Positions 9,042-17,444 of a stretch of 64,000 nucleotides of DNA are shown here, piece by piece. The position numbers and the translations under genes are program-made. The notes below the pieces were generated by a model, which saw nothing but the letters and a program-made list of their open reading frames with translations, had not been told where the DNA came from and did no database searches. This DNA comes from Flavobacterium tructae (GTDB lineage: Bacteria; Bacteroidota; Bacteroidia; Flavobacteriales; Flavobacteriaceae). The DNA lies in contig NZ_MUHH01000016.1 in NCBI RefSeq assembly GCF_002217475.1, forward strand, positions 45,747-109,746. The letters are read 5' to 3'. Numbering within the stretch: position 1 is the first letter of the stretch; every line of letters begins with the position of its first letter.

Positions 9042-10982
9042 ATGAAAAAATTAAGTTTTTTAAAACCTATCATTAACTTCATTGCAATCGGATTGCTGAT
9101 TACCACTTTAAGCCGATTGTTTTTATTTTTTATTTTTAAAGACAGAGTAACAGAAACACCAAATTTCTGGTACATTTTTCCAATCGGACTTCGAATGGAT
9201 TTGATTTTACTTTGCTATATGTCTTTCCTGCCGGCAGTTTTAATTACTTTTCTGCCCGATAAAGCATCGAAGTTTACCAATAAATTTCTTGTAATTTATA
9301 GTTTTTTATTGCTGTTTCTGATTCTGTTTGTAGAGTTGGCAACGCCCGATTTTGTAAAACAATACGATACACGTCCCAATAAAATTTTCTTAGACTATCT
9401 GATCTATCCAAAAGAGGTAGTTGGAATGCTGCTTAAAAGTTATCTGACTTCGATCATTGTGACTTTTTTAATTTTAGGAGTAGTCTTGTATTTTGCCTTC
9501 AAAAAAGGAAAAAAATACTTCTACACGAGCAGTGCAGACTATAAATTTAAATTGATGGTTTTTCCGTTATTGGCTTTTTTATTGTTTTTTGGAGCACGTT
9601 CAAGTCTTACCTCAAAACGTCCGATCAATGCCAGTAATGCTGTTTTCTCAACAGATCAGCTGACTAATACTTTGGGATTGAATTCTTTTTATACCGTTGC
9701 TTTTGCGGCGTATTCCATTAAAAACGAAGGAAACACCAAGATGTATGGTAAAATGGAAGAAGCCGAGGCCATTGCCCGTGTTAAAAAATACATGATCGCT
9801 GGGCCTGGTGATTTTACAGATGCCGAAATTCCGTTTTTACATGTACAGCAACCGGACACACTTTTAAAGAAACCGTACAATTTAGTTATTTTTCTACAGG
9901 AAAGTTTAGGAGCGGAGTACGTTGGAATTTTAGGAGGAAAGCCTTTAACGCCTGAATTTGATAAACTGTCAAAAGAAGGTTTATTGTTTACCAATTTGTA
10001 CTGTACAGGAACCCGTAGTGTACGTGGAATCGAAGCAGTAGTAACCGGATTTTTACCTTCACCTTCAGAAAGTGTAGTGAAATTAGGAAACTCGCAGCAA
10101 GGATTTTTCACCTTAGCCGATGCACTGAAACAAAAAGGGTATGAAACCAGTTTTATTTATGGCGGAATGGCGAATTTTGATAATATGGCTTCTTTTTTTA
10201 ACGGAAATGGATTTCAGGATATCGTAGATCAGGAGGATTTTGAATCAGACGGAAACAAATACGCTTTTAAAGGAACCTGGGGGTATTCAGATGAGGATCT
10301 GGTAACCAAAGCGAATAATTATTTTAAAGCAAAAGGGGATAAGCCATTCTTTTCTTTAATGTTTTCGACGTCCAATCATGAGCCTTTTGAATATCCTGCG
10401 GGACGTATCAAACCTTATGATGCTAAACCTGCAACGGTTAATAATGCCATGAAATATGCAGATTTCTCAATTGGGAAATTTTTCGAAATGGCTAAAAAAG
10501 AACCTTATTTCAAAAACACCATTTTTATCGTAATCGCAGACCATAATACAAGAACCTACGGTAAAAATTTAGTGCCAATCAATAAATTTCATATTCCGGC
10601 TCTGATCATGGGGCCAGGAGTTAAAAAAGGCACTGTTTACAGTAAATTGGCAAGTCAGATTGATATTCCGCCAACCTTATTAAGCTATTTGGGATTACCA
10701 TTTGAAACTCCGATGGTAGGAAGAAATCTAAACAAATTAGATCCAAAAACGCAAGGAAGATCAATTATGCAGTTCAATGATATCAATGCTTTCAGAGTCG
10801 AGAACCAGGTCGTAATCATGCAGCCTAATTTGAAACCCTTACAGTTTGAAATCAAAAACGACACCACTTTAATTCCTGTTAAGTTAAATGAAGACTTAGC
10901 GAAAGATGCTTTGGCACATGTAATTACAGCAGGAAATTTATATAAAGAAAATAAATATAAACTTAGGGATAAGAAAAAGTAA
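9042..10982 (+). CDS. LTA-synthase-family membrane sulfatase (phosphoglycerol transferase-like)
   Basis: The protein has 646 residues. Five transmembrane helices lie within residues 10-190, then an extracytoplasmic alkaline-phosphatase-superfamily domain from about 270. Visible catalytic features are the nucleophile Thr324 in GTRSVRG, the first metal Glu in FLQESLG, and Asp500-His501 in VIADHN. The family includes LtaS, OpgB and phosphoethanolamine transferases. In Bacteroidota, which lack lipoteichoic acid, the likely job is to move a phospho-head group onto an envelope glycan or lipid, but the acceptor is not known. A strong terminator follows. Confidence 0.88.
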   Translation: MKKLSFLKPIINFIAIGLLITTLSRLFLFFIFKDRVTETPNFWYIFPIGLRMDLILLCYMSFLPAVLITFLPDKASKFTNKFLVIYSFLLLFLILFVELATPDFVKQYDTRPNKIFLDYLIYPKEVVGMLLKSYLTSIIVTFLILGVVLYFAFKKGKKYFYTSSADYKFKLMVFPLLAFLLFFGARSSLTSKRPINASNAVFSTDQLTNTLGLNSFYTVAFAAYSIKNEGNTKMYGKMEEAEAIARVKKYMIAGPGDFTDAEIPFLHVQQPDTLLKKPYNLVIFLQESLGAEYVGILGGKPLTPEFDKLSKEGLLFTNLYCTGTRSVRGIEAVVTGFLPSPSESVVKLGNSQQGFFTLADALKQKGYETSFIYGGMANFDNMASFFNGNGFQDIVDQEDFESDGNKYAFKGTWGYSDEDLVTKANNYFKAKGDKPFFSLMFSTSNHEPFEYPAGRIKPYDAKPATVNNAMKYADFSIGKFFEMAKKEPYFKNTIFIVIADHNTRTYGKNLVPINKFHIPALIMGPGVKKGTVYSKLASQIDIPPTLLSYLGLPFETPMVGRNLNKLDPKTQGRSIMQFNDINAFRVENQVVIMQPNLKPLQFEIKNDTTLIPVKLNEDLAKDALAHVITAGNLYKENKYKLRDKKK

Positions 10983-11004
10983 TTTTCGGTTTATTGTAAA
11001 AAAA

Positions 11005-11042
11005 AAGCTGCTAAGTATAGAAGTACTTAGCAGCTTTTTTTT
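11005..11042 (+). terminator. Strong terminator after the sulfatase gene
   Basis: A perfect 13-bp stem (AAGCTGCTAAGTA), a 6-nt loop and eight or more T residues. Confidence 0.9.
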
Positions 11043-11155
11043 GTTAAAATTTAAAAATAGGGGGTAACAAAAAATAATTTAATTGATTTATACTAAACCA
11101 AAAGGCGTAACCTGAAAAGCCTGTGATAGAGTAAGGACAATTAAATTTATTTATT

Positions 11156-11692
11156 ATGAAAAAATTACCAAAAAAAAAATCTGAAGTATTAAAAGTAATG
11201 TTAGTTTTTGTGTCTGCCGCTTTTTTTATAAGCTGTAATAACGAATCTGTTGAAGATCAAAATACTCAATTATCAAACACAGAGAAGCAAAATCAATCCA
11301 ATACTCAAAGAAGATTGCCTCACTATGAAGGAGTTATTGTGCGAGATTGGGGAGCACATAATGTTGATTGCAGCCAGCCAGAAGGTTTTTGTAATTTTAT
11401 TTTTTACTTATGGGGAACCTTTAGCTTTTTGAAACCAGCCCCTGACGGAACACCGGTACGTGTTACAAATGAAAAAGGAAATTTTGTTATGGAAATTCAA
11501 AAAAGTGCTTTAACCCCAGAACATAAAAAAGTATTATTGCGAAATAGAGAAGTTTATTTAATACCTGAGGGACAGACTATAGATCCGGAATTAGTTAAAT
11601 CTCTAAAATTCAATTCAAATATTTTAGTTCCCGGTAAATACCCTATTCAAGAAAGTGAAGAGACCTATACACTTGTTATTAATGTGAAATAA
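11156..11692 (+). CDS. Lipoprotein of unknown function
   Basis: This 178-residue protein has a lipoprotein signal (AAFFISC, Cys27) after a Lys-rich start. The mature part has a disordered Asn/Gln-rich linker (about 28-55), then a small folded domain with two Cys residues close together (VDCSQPEGFCNF) and a Trp-rich strand. No family is recognised. It stands alone and converges with meaB. Confidence 0.8.
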   Translation: MKKLPKKKSEVLKVMLVFVSAAFFISCNNESVEDQNTQLSNTEKQNQSNTQRRLPHYEGVIVRDWGAHNVDCSQPEGFCNFIFYLWGTFSFLKPAPDGTPVRVTNEKGNFVMEIQKSALTPEHKKVLLRNREVYLIPEGQTIDPELVKSLKFNSNILVPGKYPIQESEETYTLVINVK

Positions 11693-11713
11693 ATGAAAAA
11701 AAGCTTTAAGAAA

Positions 11714-12805
11714 TTAGAAGCTGTTTTTATATTTATCTAATAAAAACTGAGCGGCTGCAAAAGGTGATATTTCATCATTTTGCACCGCTTTTTTGATTTG
11801 TATCAATTGCCCAATAATCTCAGGATGATTGTAAAAGTTTGATTTCAAATGTTCATCAATGGTTTCCATCATCCAGAACTGATTTTGCTCTTTTCGCCTT
11901 TCCTGAAAGAAGCCCGTTGAACTGGTCGTTTCCGTATAATCAGAAATGGTATTCCAGATTTCAGAGATGCCCTCTTTGGTAATGGCACTGCAGGTAGTAA
12001 CTTTTGGCTGCCAGTTCGATTTTTTGGGTGGAAACAAATGTAAAGCTCTGTTGAATTCCAGTTTGGCCTGATTGGCTTTTTTGATGTTATCGCCATCGGC
12101 TTTGTTGATTACGATAGCATCTGCCATTTCCATAATGCCGCGTTTGATACCCTGAAGTTCGTCTCCTGCACCTGAAATTTTTAGTAGTAAAAAAAAGTCC
12201 ACCATGCTGTGAACAGCAGTTTCACTTTGTCCTACACCAACTGTTTCTATAACAATCGTGTCAAAACCTGCGGCTTCACATAAAATAATCGATTCCCTTG
12301 TTTTACGGGCTACACCGCCTAAAGTATCTCCGGAAGCACTTGGTCTGATAAAAGCATTTTCGTCTTTTACAAGTTCTTCCATTCGGGTTTTATCACCTAA
12401 AATACTGCCGTGTGAAATAGAGCTGCTGGGATCAACTGCCAGAACGGCTACTTTTTTCCCCAATTGAGTCAGGTAACTCCCGAAAGTTTCAATAAATGTA
12501 CTTTTTCCAACACCGGGAACTCCAGTGATTCCAATTCGGATCGATTGATTGGCATGTGGCAGACAACCTTTTATAACCTCGTTTGCTTTTGCGGTATGTT
12601 CCGGATTGGTACTTTCAACCAGCGTGATAGCACGACTCAGAGCCGTGATATTTCCGGTTAGTATACCATCAATTAACTCCTTTGAAGAAGGTTGTTGTCT
12701 TCTGTTTTTTTTAATTTGCTGAATAGCAGAAACATTGGTGATTTCTGGAGGAGAAATTCCGGCTTTTTCGTGTAAACTACCTGATCGTTTTTTTGAACCT
12801 GACAA
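11714..12805 (-). CDS. meaB: Methylmalonyl-CoA mutase-associated GTPase MeaB
   Basis: This 363-residue G3E-family GTPase has the P-loop GITGVPGVGKST (about 92-103), AVDPSSSISHGSILGDKTRM, the ETVGVGQSE switch and the NKAD specificity motif. MeaB protects adenosylcobalamin-dependent methylmalonyl-CoA mutase and gates cofactor loading. The mutase genes are not in this window. A PduO-type cobalamin adenosyltransferase at 37325 belongs to the same chemistry. The N-terminal about 35 residues are longer than in the minimal family and Lys/Ser rich. The gene is monocistronic here. Confidence 0.93.
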   Translation of the reverse strand: MSGSKKRSGSLHEKAGISPPEITNVSAIQQIKKNRRQQPSSKELIDGILTGNITALSRAITLVESTNPEHTAKANEVIKGCLPHANQSIRIGITGVPGVGKSTFIETFGSYLTQLGKKVAVLAVDPSSSISHGSILGDKTRMEELVKDENAFIRPSASGDTLGGVARKTRESIILCEAAGFDTIVIETVGVGQSETAVHSMVDFFLLLKISGAGDELQGIKRGIMEMADAIVINKADGDNIKKANQAKLEFNRALHLFPPKKSNWQPKVTTCSAITKEGISEIWNTISDYTETTSSTGFFQERRKEQNQFWMMETIDEHLKSNFYNHPEIIGQLIQIKKAVQNDEISPFAAAQFLLDKYKNSF

Positions 12806-12886
12806 AATATACTTTTTGGTAGTGTAAAAGTACAGAAAACAAAAACAGTTTCAAAAAGGATTTTTTTTGAAACTGTTTGCGTTTGG

Positions 12887-12956
12887 CCGCCACGAATCAC
12901 TCGAATTTCGCCAATTTTGATGTTTCGAAATTTGCTTGCGAAAATTGACGGAATTT
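12887..12956. repeat. Imperfect intergenic inverted repeat upstream of meaB
   Basis: GCCACGAATCACTCGAATTTCG and a partner containing CGAAAATTGACGGAATTT form an imperfect fold. It is related in its GCCACGAATnCACGAAT start to the palindromes at 27627 and 29341. Confidence 0.5.
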
Positions 12957-12988
12957 AATGTAACTCCCGACTATAAGATAAAAAATCA

Positions 12989-13020
12989 CTTAGAATCTTA
13001 GTACCTTAGTATCTTAGAGT
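12989..13020. repeat. Octamer array CTTAGNNN, four units
   Basis: Four exact 8-bp units, CTTAGAAT, CTTAGTAC, CTTAGTAT and CTTAGAGT, just beyond the 3' end of the SDR gene at 13029. Confidence 0.85.
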
Positions 13021-13028
13021 CTCAAAGA

Positions 13029-13670
13029 TTAATATGCCGCTGTAAACCTCACCTGATGATGTTTTGGAGTTTCCGCTTCGTCAGCGATAACGACTGCCAG
13101 ATCTTCTACGGATAGAATGCTTCTCTGATCGTCGTTAAAAACCGGATTTTCTAAACCTAAGCGGTATTTTCCGGTTCGTCCGGTGGTAATTCCCTGATGC
13201 ATTTCAAAAGCAGGACTAAAGAAAGCCCAATCCAGTTCTTTTTCTTCTTTTAAAATATTCAAATAATCTCTGGCTGCCGTGGCTCCTGCATGGTATTCTT
13301 TTGGGAAATCAGGTGTGTCAACTGCCTGTAGACCCGGAGCAACAAACAAACTTCCCGCTCCTCCGATGGTAATAAAACGTTTTACTCCCGATTTTTTTAC
13401 CGCTTCCTGAATGGCTTTTGATCCGGCAATAAAATCATCATAGATATTTGGATTGGTCCACCCCGAATTGTAAGCATTGATAACGATATCATTTCCTTTT
13501 AAAATTTCAGACAAAGCTTCTACATTAAAAATGTCTGCACTTTTCCACGTTGCATTTGAGCTGTCTTTTGGGGTTCTGGCAATAGCCGTAAGATCATGAT
13601 TTCTGTTAGCCAGTTCGTTTAAGATTGCGGTACCTACAAATCCGGTTGCTCCAATAATTGCGATTTTCAT
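13029..13670 (-). CDS. NmrA/YwnB-like NAD(P)-binding oxidoreductase
   Basis: This 213-residue atypical short-chain dehydrogenase has the dinucleotide-binding motif GATGFVGTAI at residues 8-17 and the strand-4 motif FITIGGAGSLFV. The resemblance is to B. subtilis YwnB, an NADPH-binding protein encoded next to the Rrf2 regulator YwnA. The same pairing is seen here. Members are thought to act in redox or electrophile stress, but no reaction is established. An operator-like palindrome 18 bp upstream of the start is shared with the regulator gene at 13728. Confidence 0.88.
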   Translation of the reverse strand: MKIAIIGATGFVGTAILNELANRNHDLTAIARTPKDSSNATWKSADIFNVEALSEILKGNDIVINAYNSGWTNPNIYDDFIAGSKAIQEAVKKSGVKRFITIGGAGSLFVAPGLQAVDTPDFPKEYHAGATAARDYLNILKEEKELDWAFFSPAFEMHQGITTGRTGKYRLGLENPVFNDDQRSILSVEDLAVVIADEAETPKHHQVRFTAAY

Positions 13671-13687
13671 AATATATAAATTTAATT

Positions 13688-13706
13688 AGTAATAAAAAAT
13701 GTTACA
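13688..13706 (-). promoter_or_regulatory. Putative Rrf2-type operator, SDR promoter copy
   Basis: AGTAATAAAAAATGTTACA matches, with only two differences in 19 bp, the site in front of the Rrf2 gene (14138-14156). The core is an imperfect GTAA-N9-TTAC palindrome, 18-36 bp upstream of the SDR start. Confidence 0.6.
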
Positions 13707-13727
13707 GTTTTGTGTAAAAAAATAGTT

Positions 13728-14135
13728 TTAGAATTGATTAGAAAAATCTTCCAGGGAGACACCATCTAATTGCAAACTAACTTTTTGATTCATTTCAGCA
13801 TACAAAGAGCTCAAATTTTGATTGATCTTTTTTCCAACCGGACAATCCGGATTAGGCTGATTTTTGGCATAACCCAGATTGATCGTTTCAAAAGTCATTT
13901 CAAATATTTCTTTCAATGTAATTTTCGAAGGATCAACCGCCAGTCTTGTACCGCCGTTTTTACCTTCTTTACTTTCAACAATATGATGTGCTTTTAAATT
14001 GGCAATTTCTTTTCGTACCAAAACCGGATTCAGATTAATACTTCCAGCAATAAATTCCGACGACAAAAAATCGTTCGGGAATTTAGTGAGCAAAGTTAAA
14101 ATGTGAATCGTTATGGCAAACTTACCTGAAATCAT
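13728..14135 (-). CDS. Rrf2-family transcriptional regulator (YwnA-like)
   Basis: The ATG at 14135 is chosen because the Rrf2 fold starts MISGKFAITIHILTLL. The extra 15 residues of the longer frame would read through the promoter. The 135-residue protein has an N-terminal winged helix (SSEFIAGSINLNPVLVRKEIANL, wing GGTRLAV) and a dimerisation helix. The three-Cys Fe-S cluster of IscR/NsrR is absent. A single Cys in NPDCPVGK could be a redox switch. It probably represses itself and the adjacent SDR through the paired palindromes. Confidence 0.9.
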   Translation of the reverse strand: MISGKFAITIHILTLLTKFPNDFLSSEFIAGSINLNPVLVRKEIANLKAHHIVESKEGKNGGTRLAVDPSKITLKEIFEMTFETINLGYAKNQPNPDCPVGKKINQNLSSLYAEMNQKVSLQLDGVSLEDFSNQF

Positions 14136-14137
14136 AC

Positions 14138-14162
14138 TGTAATAAAATATGTTACAAATGTA
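14138..14162 (-). promoter_or_regulatory. Rrf2 gene promoter -7 box with overlapping operator
   Basis: The palindrome TGTAATAAAATATGTTACA (14138-14156) overlaps the -7 box TACATTTG (minus strand, 14155-14162). A TTTG lies 15 bp further upstream (14178-14181). The overlap suggests autorepression. Confidence 0.6.
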
Positions 14163-14263
14163 TGATGTTTTTTGAAACAAAAAAAAGTTTTAACTAAAAA
14201 TTAATTCTATTTCGAAACTATCCTACAAAGGAGTTCAGGTTAAAGTGATACAAAATGCAAGTT

Positions 14264-14743
14264 TTAGCTAGCTGTAACTCTTTTCAAACTAGATTGCTTT
14301 TTGATGGAAGAGAAGTATACCCAGCTAATAAATAAAAGCTGCAGCGGTATTCTGAACCATAAATAAGAAATGCCTTTTCCGCTATAATTGGCTGTTTGTA
14401 AATTGATACTGTGTGCGGCTGCATAAATATTGGCAGGAAGTAAAACGATAAAAAATACGATCAGCAGTTTAGCGGTAAGCACTCTCGTTTTTGGAATCAA
14501 TAAGCCCACTGCTGCCATGAGTTCTATAATCCCTGTTGCATAAACAATTGCAGTCGGCCAGGGTAAAAAAGAGACCATCATCGCCATTCCCTTGGTAAAA
14601 ACAAAATGACTTACGGCTGTAAAGACAAGCATGACAGCCATGGCAATTCTGGCTGACTGAAAAATTTCAATTTTTTTTGAGATTAGTTTTATAAAAAGCA
14701 ACGTAATGACAAAAACACCTACTAACACAATTAAAGTTTCCAT
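14264..14743 (-). CDS. DoxX-like membrane protein
   Basis: The start at 14743 (METLIVLVGVFVITLL) opens directly into the first helix. The longer frame adds an unlikely basic leader. The 159-residue protein has four membrane helices and the DoxX-like pattern RIAMAVMLVFTAVSHF plus GIIELMAAVGLLIPKTR. DoxX-like proteins are often linked to redox stress and thiol metabolism, but their activity is unclear. It lies 55 bp from the Crp/Fnr gene on the same strand and may be co-transcribed with it. Confidence 0.85.
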   Translation of the reverse strand: METLIVLVGVFVITLLFIKLISKKIEIFQSARIAMAVMLVFTAVSHFVFTKGMAMMVSFLPWPTAIVYATGIIELMAAVGLLIPKTRVLTAKLLIVFFIVLLPANIYAAAHSINLQTANYSGKGISYLWFRIPLQLLFISWVYFSSIKKQSSLKRVTAS

Positions 14744-14798
14744 ATCTTTTTTTTTAACAAAGTTGCGCAGTAAAGCGATTGAAAACAATGAACCTGGG

Positions 14799-15365
14799 TT
14801 AATAAATGCGTTTTCTGATTCTGCTCAAAGCTTGTGGAGTGATGCCAATATAAGAGGCAAGATATTTTTGAGGAATCCTTTGTATGAGCTGTGGCTGTTC
14901 TGTAAACAGATTCAGATAACGCAGCTCGGCGGATTCGTTCAGCAGCGAAAGTTCTCTTTTTGTTTTTTTAAGAAATAATCCTTCACTGGCAAAGCGTCCG
15001 ATGGTATTTCCAATCTTAGTTTCAGCATAAATATCCTGAAGATCTTCGTAAGATATGCGCCAAAGAACGGTTTCTGCGAGGGTTTCAATCGTATAAGTGA
15101 CAGGTAGTCTTGTGATAAACGAATCATACCCACTCGTAAATTCACCATCGAATACAAAAGTAAAAGTACGGTCGTGATCCTCACCGGGAATGTAATATCT
15201 TACCAATCCCTTTTCGACAAAAGAAAGATAGTTTTCGATGGTACCCGCTTTCAGTATTGAGGTTTTCTTTGGAAATTCTTCCCGGATGAGCTTAGATGAA
15301 AAAGTATTCCATTCGGCATCTGAAAGTTTTGCCATTCGTTCAAAATTGTCTCTTATCGATTGCAT
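14799..15365 (-). CDS. Crp/Fnr-family transcriptional regulator
   Basis: The start at 15365 (MQSIRDNFERMAKL) fits the family. The longer frame overlaps the divergent transporter gene. The 188-residue protein has a cyclic-nucleotide-binding-like beta roll (about 25-130, with KTSILKAGTIENYLSFVEKGLVRYY) and a C-terminal helix-turn-helix (IPQKYLASYIGITPQALSRI). There are no Fnr-type N-terminal cysteines, so it is not an Fe-S sensor. Genes of this type are often beside the small stress operons they control. Here that could be the DoxX gene. Confidence 0.9.
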   Translation of the reverse strand: MQSIRDNFERMAKLSDAEWNTFSSKLIREEFPKKTSILKAGTIENYLSFVEKGLVRYYIPGEDHDRTFTFVFDGEFTSGYDSFITRLPVTYTIETLAETVLWRISYEDLQDIYAETKIGNTIGRFASEGLFLKKTKRELSLLNESAELRYLNLFTEQPQLIQRIPQKYLASYIGITPQALSRIRKRIY

Positions 15366-15471
15366 TTGTTTGTGAAATTTGATCTTAAAAGTAGCAAAAA
15401 AATAAGAGAAGCAATCTGATTTGTGTAATGCATCCCATAATAAATGTCTATTTTTGTGACTACTAAATGAT

Positions 15472-16383
15472 ATGAGCAACTTTATTCAAATATTTCTATT
15501 TCTTGCACTGGGTTTACTTTTACAACGCATAAAGCAATTTCCAACTCACCTTTATAAGGTTTTAAATAAGGTCGTCCTTTATGTCTGCCTGCCCGCAATT
15601 ACATTGTATCATATTCCGAAAATAAAATGGAGCAATGAATTACTGTTCCCCATACTGTCGGGCTGGATTGGTTTTCTACTGGCTCTTGTATTTTTTCATT
15701 TTCTCGGAAGAAGATTAGGCTGGTCAAACAAATTGATTGGCTGCCTGATTTTAACTGCGGGACTGTGCAATTCTTCTTTTTTAGGGTACCCTATAATCGA
15801 AGCTCTGTTTGGTAAAAAAGGCTTGGAAACTGCAATTCTTGTAGACCAGCCGGGAACGTTTGTGGTGGTTTCTACACTTGGAGTTTTTGTAGCAGCTTTT
15901 TATTCTAAAGGAAGCGCGGATTCTCTAAGCATTTTAAAAAAGATCATCTTATTCCCTCCGTTTATTACTTTTTTAGTAGCTTGTTTGCTGAATGTTCTCC
16001 AATACGATTTAGATACGAATGTTCAGTCTGTTTTAGTCAAAGTAGGAAGTCTTGTAACACCTTTGGCCCTACTTTCGGTTGGATTACAGCTTACTTTTGA
16101 TCGAAAAAGCCAGCACTGGCAATTTTTGCGCCTCGGACTTTTCTTTCGGCTTGTAGTAGTTCCGTTTGTTATTTTGGTTTTATACGTTTTTATTTTAAAG
16201 CAGCATTCCGAAGCCGTTAAAATAACCATTATGGAAATGGCCATGGCACCCATGATTACAGGTGCGATCTTAGCGTCGACTTATGGATTGAAACCGAGAT
16301 TGAGCAGTATGATGATTGGTTTTGGAATCCCAATTTCATTTATTACCCTTACGATTTGGTATTGGATTCTGAGTTTAATTTAG
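15472..16383 (+). CDS. AEC-family (auxin efflux carrier) transporter
   Basis: This 303-residue inner-membrane protein has about ten helices in two five-helix halves, with the family start FLFLALGLLLQRIKQFP and the N/G-rich crossover LCNSSFLGYPIIEALFG. The family includes malate and other organic-acid permeases, and the substrate is not predictable. It is divergent from the Crp/Fnr gene with a gap of about 106 bp, so the two share a control region. Confidence 0.88.
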   Translation: MSNFIQIFLFLALGLLLQRIKQFPTHLYKVLNKVVLYVCLPAITLYHIPKIKWSNELLFPILSGWIGFLLALVFFHFLGRRLGWSNKLIGCLILTAGLCNSSFLGYPIIEALFGKKGLETAILVDQPGTFVVVSTLGVFVAAFYSKGSADSLSILKKIILFPPFITFLVACLLNVLQYDLDTNVQSVLVKVGSLVTPLALLSVGLQLTFDRKSQHWQFLRLGLFFRLVVVPFVILVLYVFILKQHSEAVKITIMEMAMAPMITGAILASTYGLKPRLSSMMIGFGIPISFITLTIWYWILSLI

Positions 16384-16495
16384 TTTTAAATACTAATTAG
16401 ATAGAGAATGTAGAATTTTAACTTTTTTTTAGAAAATCGGTGTTTTCTTTGTGCTTTTTTTGACTAATTTTAGAGAAACTAAAAAATATATTATT

Positions 16496-17134
16496 ATGTC
16501 AACATTAAGATTAGGAGATATTGCTCCGGATTTTCATGCAGAAACAACCGAAGGACCCGTTAAATTTCATGAATGGTTAGGTGATTCCTGGGGTGTTTTA
16601 TTTTCTCATCCTTCAGATTTTACTCCGGTTTGTACTACTGAATTGGGAACAGTTGCCAATTATCTTCCGGAATTTACCAAAAGAAATACAAAAGTCATTG
16701 CGTTAAGTGTAGATGGTTTAGACTCCCATTTAGAGTGGATCAAGGACATTAACGAAACTCAGAATACAACAGTTAATTTTCCAATTATTGCGGACGAGGA
16801 TAAAAGAATTGCGACTTTATACCATATGCTGCATCCAAATGCAAGTGATAAATTTACGGTGCGTTCTGTGTTTGTAGTGGGGGCCGATAAAAAGATCAAA
16901 CTTACTTTAACCTATCCGGCTTCTACAGGAAGAAATTTTGACGAGTTACTCCGTGTTATAGACAGTTTGCAATTAACAGCCAACTATAGTGTAGCTACTC
17001 CCGCCAACTGGAAAGACGGAGAAGATGTAGTGATTACACTGGCTGTTCCGGATAGTGATATTCCTGCGAAATTTCCAAAAGGATATACACCAATAAAACC
17101 TTATTTGCGTATTACACCGCAGCCTAATAAGTAA
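16496..17134 (+). CDS. 1-Cys peroxiredoxin (Prx6 family)
   Basis: The ATG at 16496 begins MSTLRLGDIAPDF, the normal family N-terminus. The longer frame adds 15 unsupported residues. The 212-residue protein carries the peroxidatic Cys motif HPSDFTPVCTTELG (about residues 37-50) and the Prx6-type C-terminal arm with PIKPYLRITPQP. There is no resolving Cys, so an external thiol must reduce it. It removes H2O2 and organic peroxides in the cytoplasm. It is monocistronic and followed by an octamer array and a terminator. Confidence 0.95.
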   Translation: MSTLRLGDIAPDFHAETTEGPVKFHEWLGDSWGVLFSHPSDFTPVCTTELGTVANYLPEFTKRNTKVIALSVDGLDSHLEWIKDINETQNTTVNFPIIADEDKRIATLYHMLHPNASDKFTVRSVFVVGADKKIKLTLTYPASTGRNFDELLRVIDSLQLTANYSVATPANWKDGEDVVITLAVPDSDIPAKFPKGYTPIKPYLRITPQPNK

Positions 17135-17135
17135 G

Positions 17136-17167
17136 GGGCTAAGAGGCTAAGTTTCTTAGGTACTAAG
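17136..17167. repeat. Octamer array NNNCTAAG, four units
   Basis: GGGCTAAG, AGGCTAAG, TTTCTTAG and GTACTAAG start 2 bp after the peroxiredoxin stop. One unit is in the CTTAG form. Confidence 0.85.
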
Positions 17168-17189
17168 TTTTTAATCATTAAGTTTTATT

Positions 17190-17243
17190 AAAGATTCCGG
17201 GTTTTTAAGAGTTTTTTCTTAAAGGTTCGGAATCTTTATTTTT
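17190..17243 (+). terminator. Terminator-like hairpin after the peroxiredoxin
   Basis: AAAGATTCCG pairs with CGGAATCTTT around an imperfect inner stem and is followed by a T run. Confidence 0.6.
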
Positions 17244-17444
17244 TCCAGATTTAGGAGTCGAATAATAATTTTGGGATTATACTGTTTAAAGTAGACACAA
17301 AAAGTGATTAATGGTCCGCTTATGAAACAGAAGTTACCAATTATTGAATTGTTTTTCACAATAAAAGATTTGTATTGTAAGTTCGCTGTATGAATGCTAA
17401 ATCTTTATGGGATTCAAAAAAATGTAATTAAACCCCAAAATAAT

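Larger units (their letters stand above)
17135..17444. other. 310-bp gene-free gap after the peroxiredoxin
   Basis: It holds an octamer array (17136-17167), a terminator-like hairpin (17190-17243) and about 200 bp of AT-rich leader before the HExxH lipoprotein. No coding sequence with flavobacterial codon use is seen. Confidence 0.6.

Noticed and set aside
9689..10111. 140-residue minus-strand frame inside the sulfatase gene
   Set aside because: It is wholly contained in the opposite strand of a well-supported gene and has no domain.
16448..16472. Promoter TTTG-N13-TAATTTTA for the peroxiredoxin
   Set aside because: The spacer is too short for the Bacteroidota consensus and the -7 box deviates at the G.
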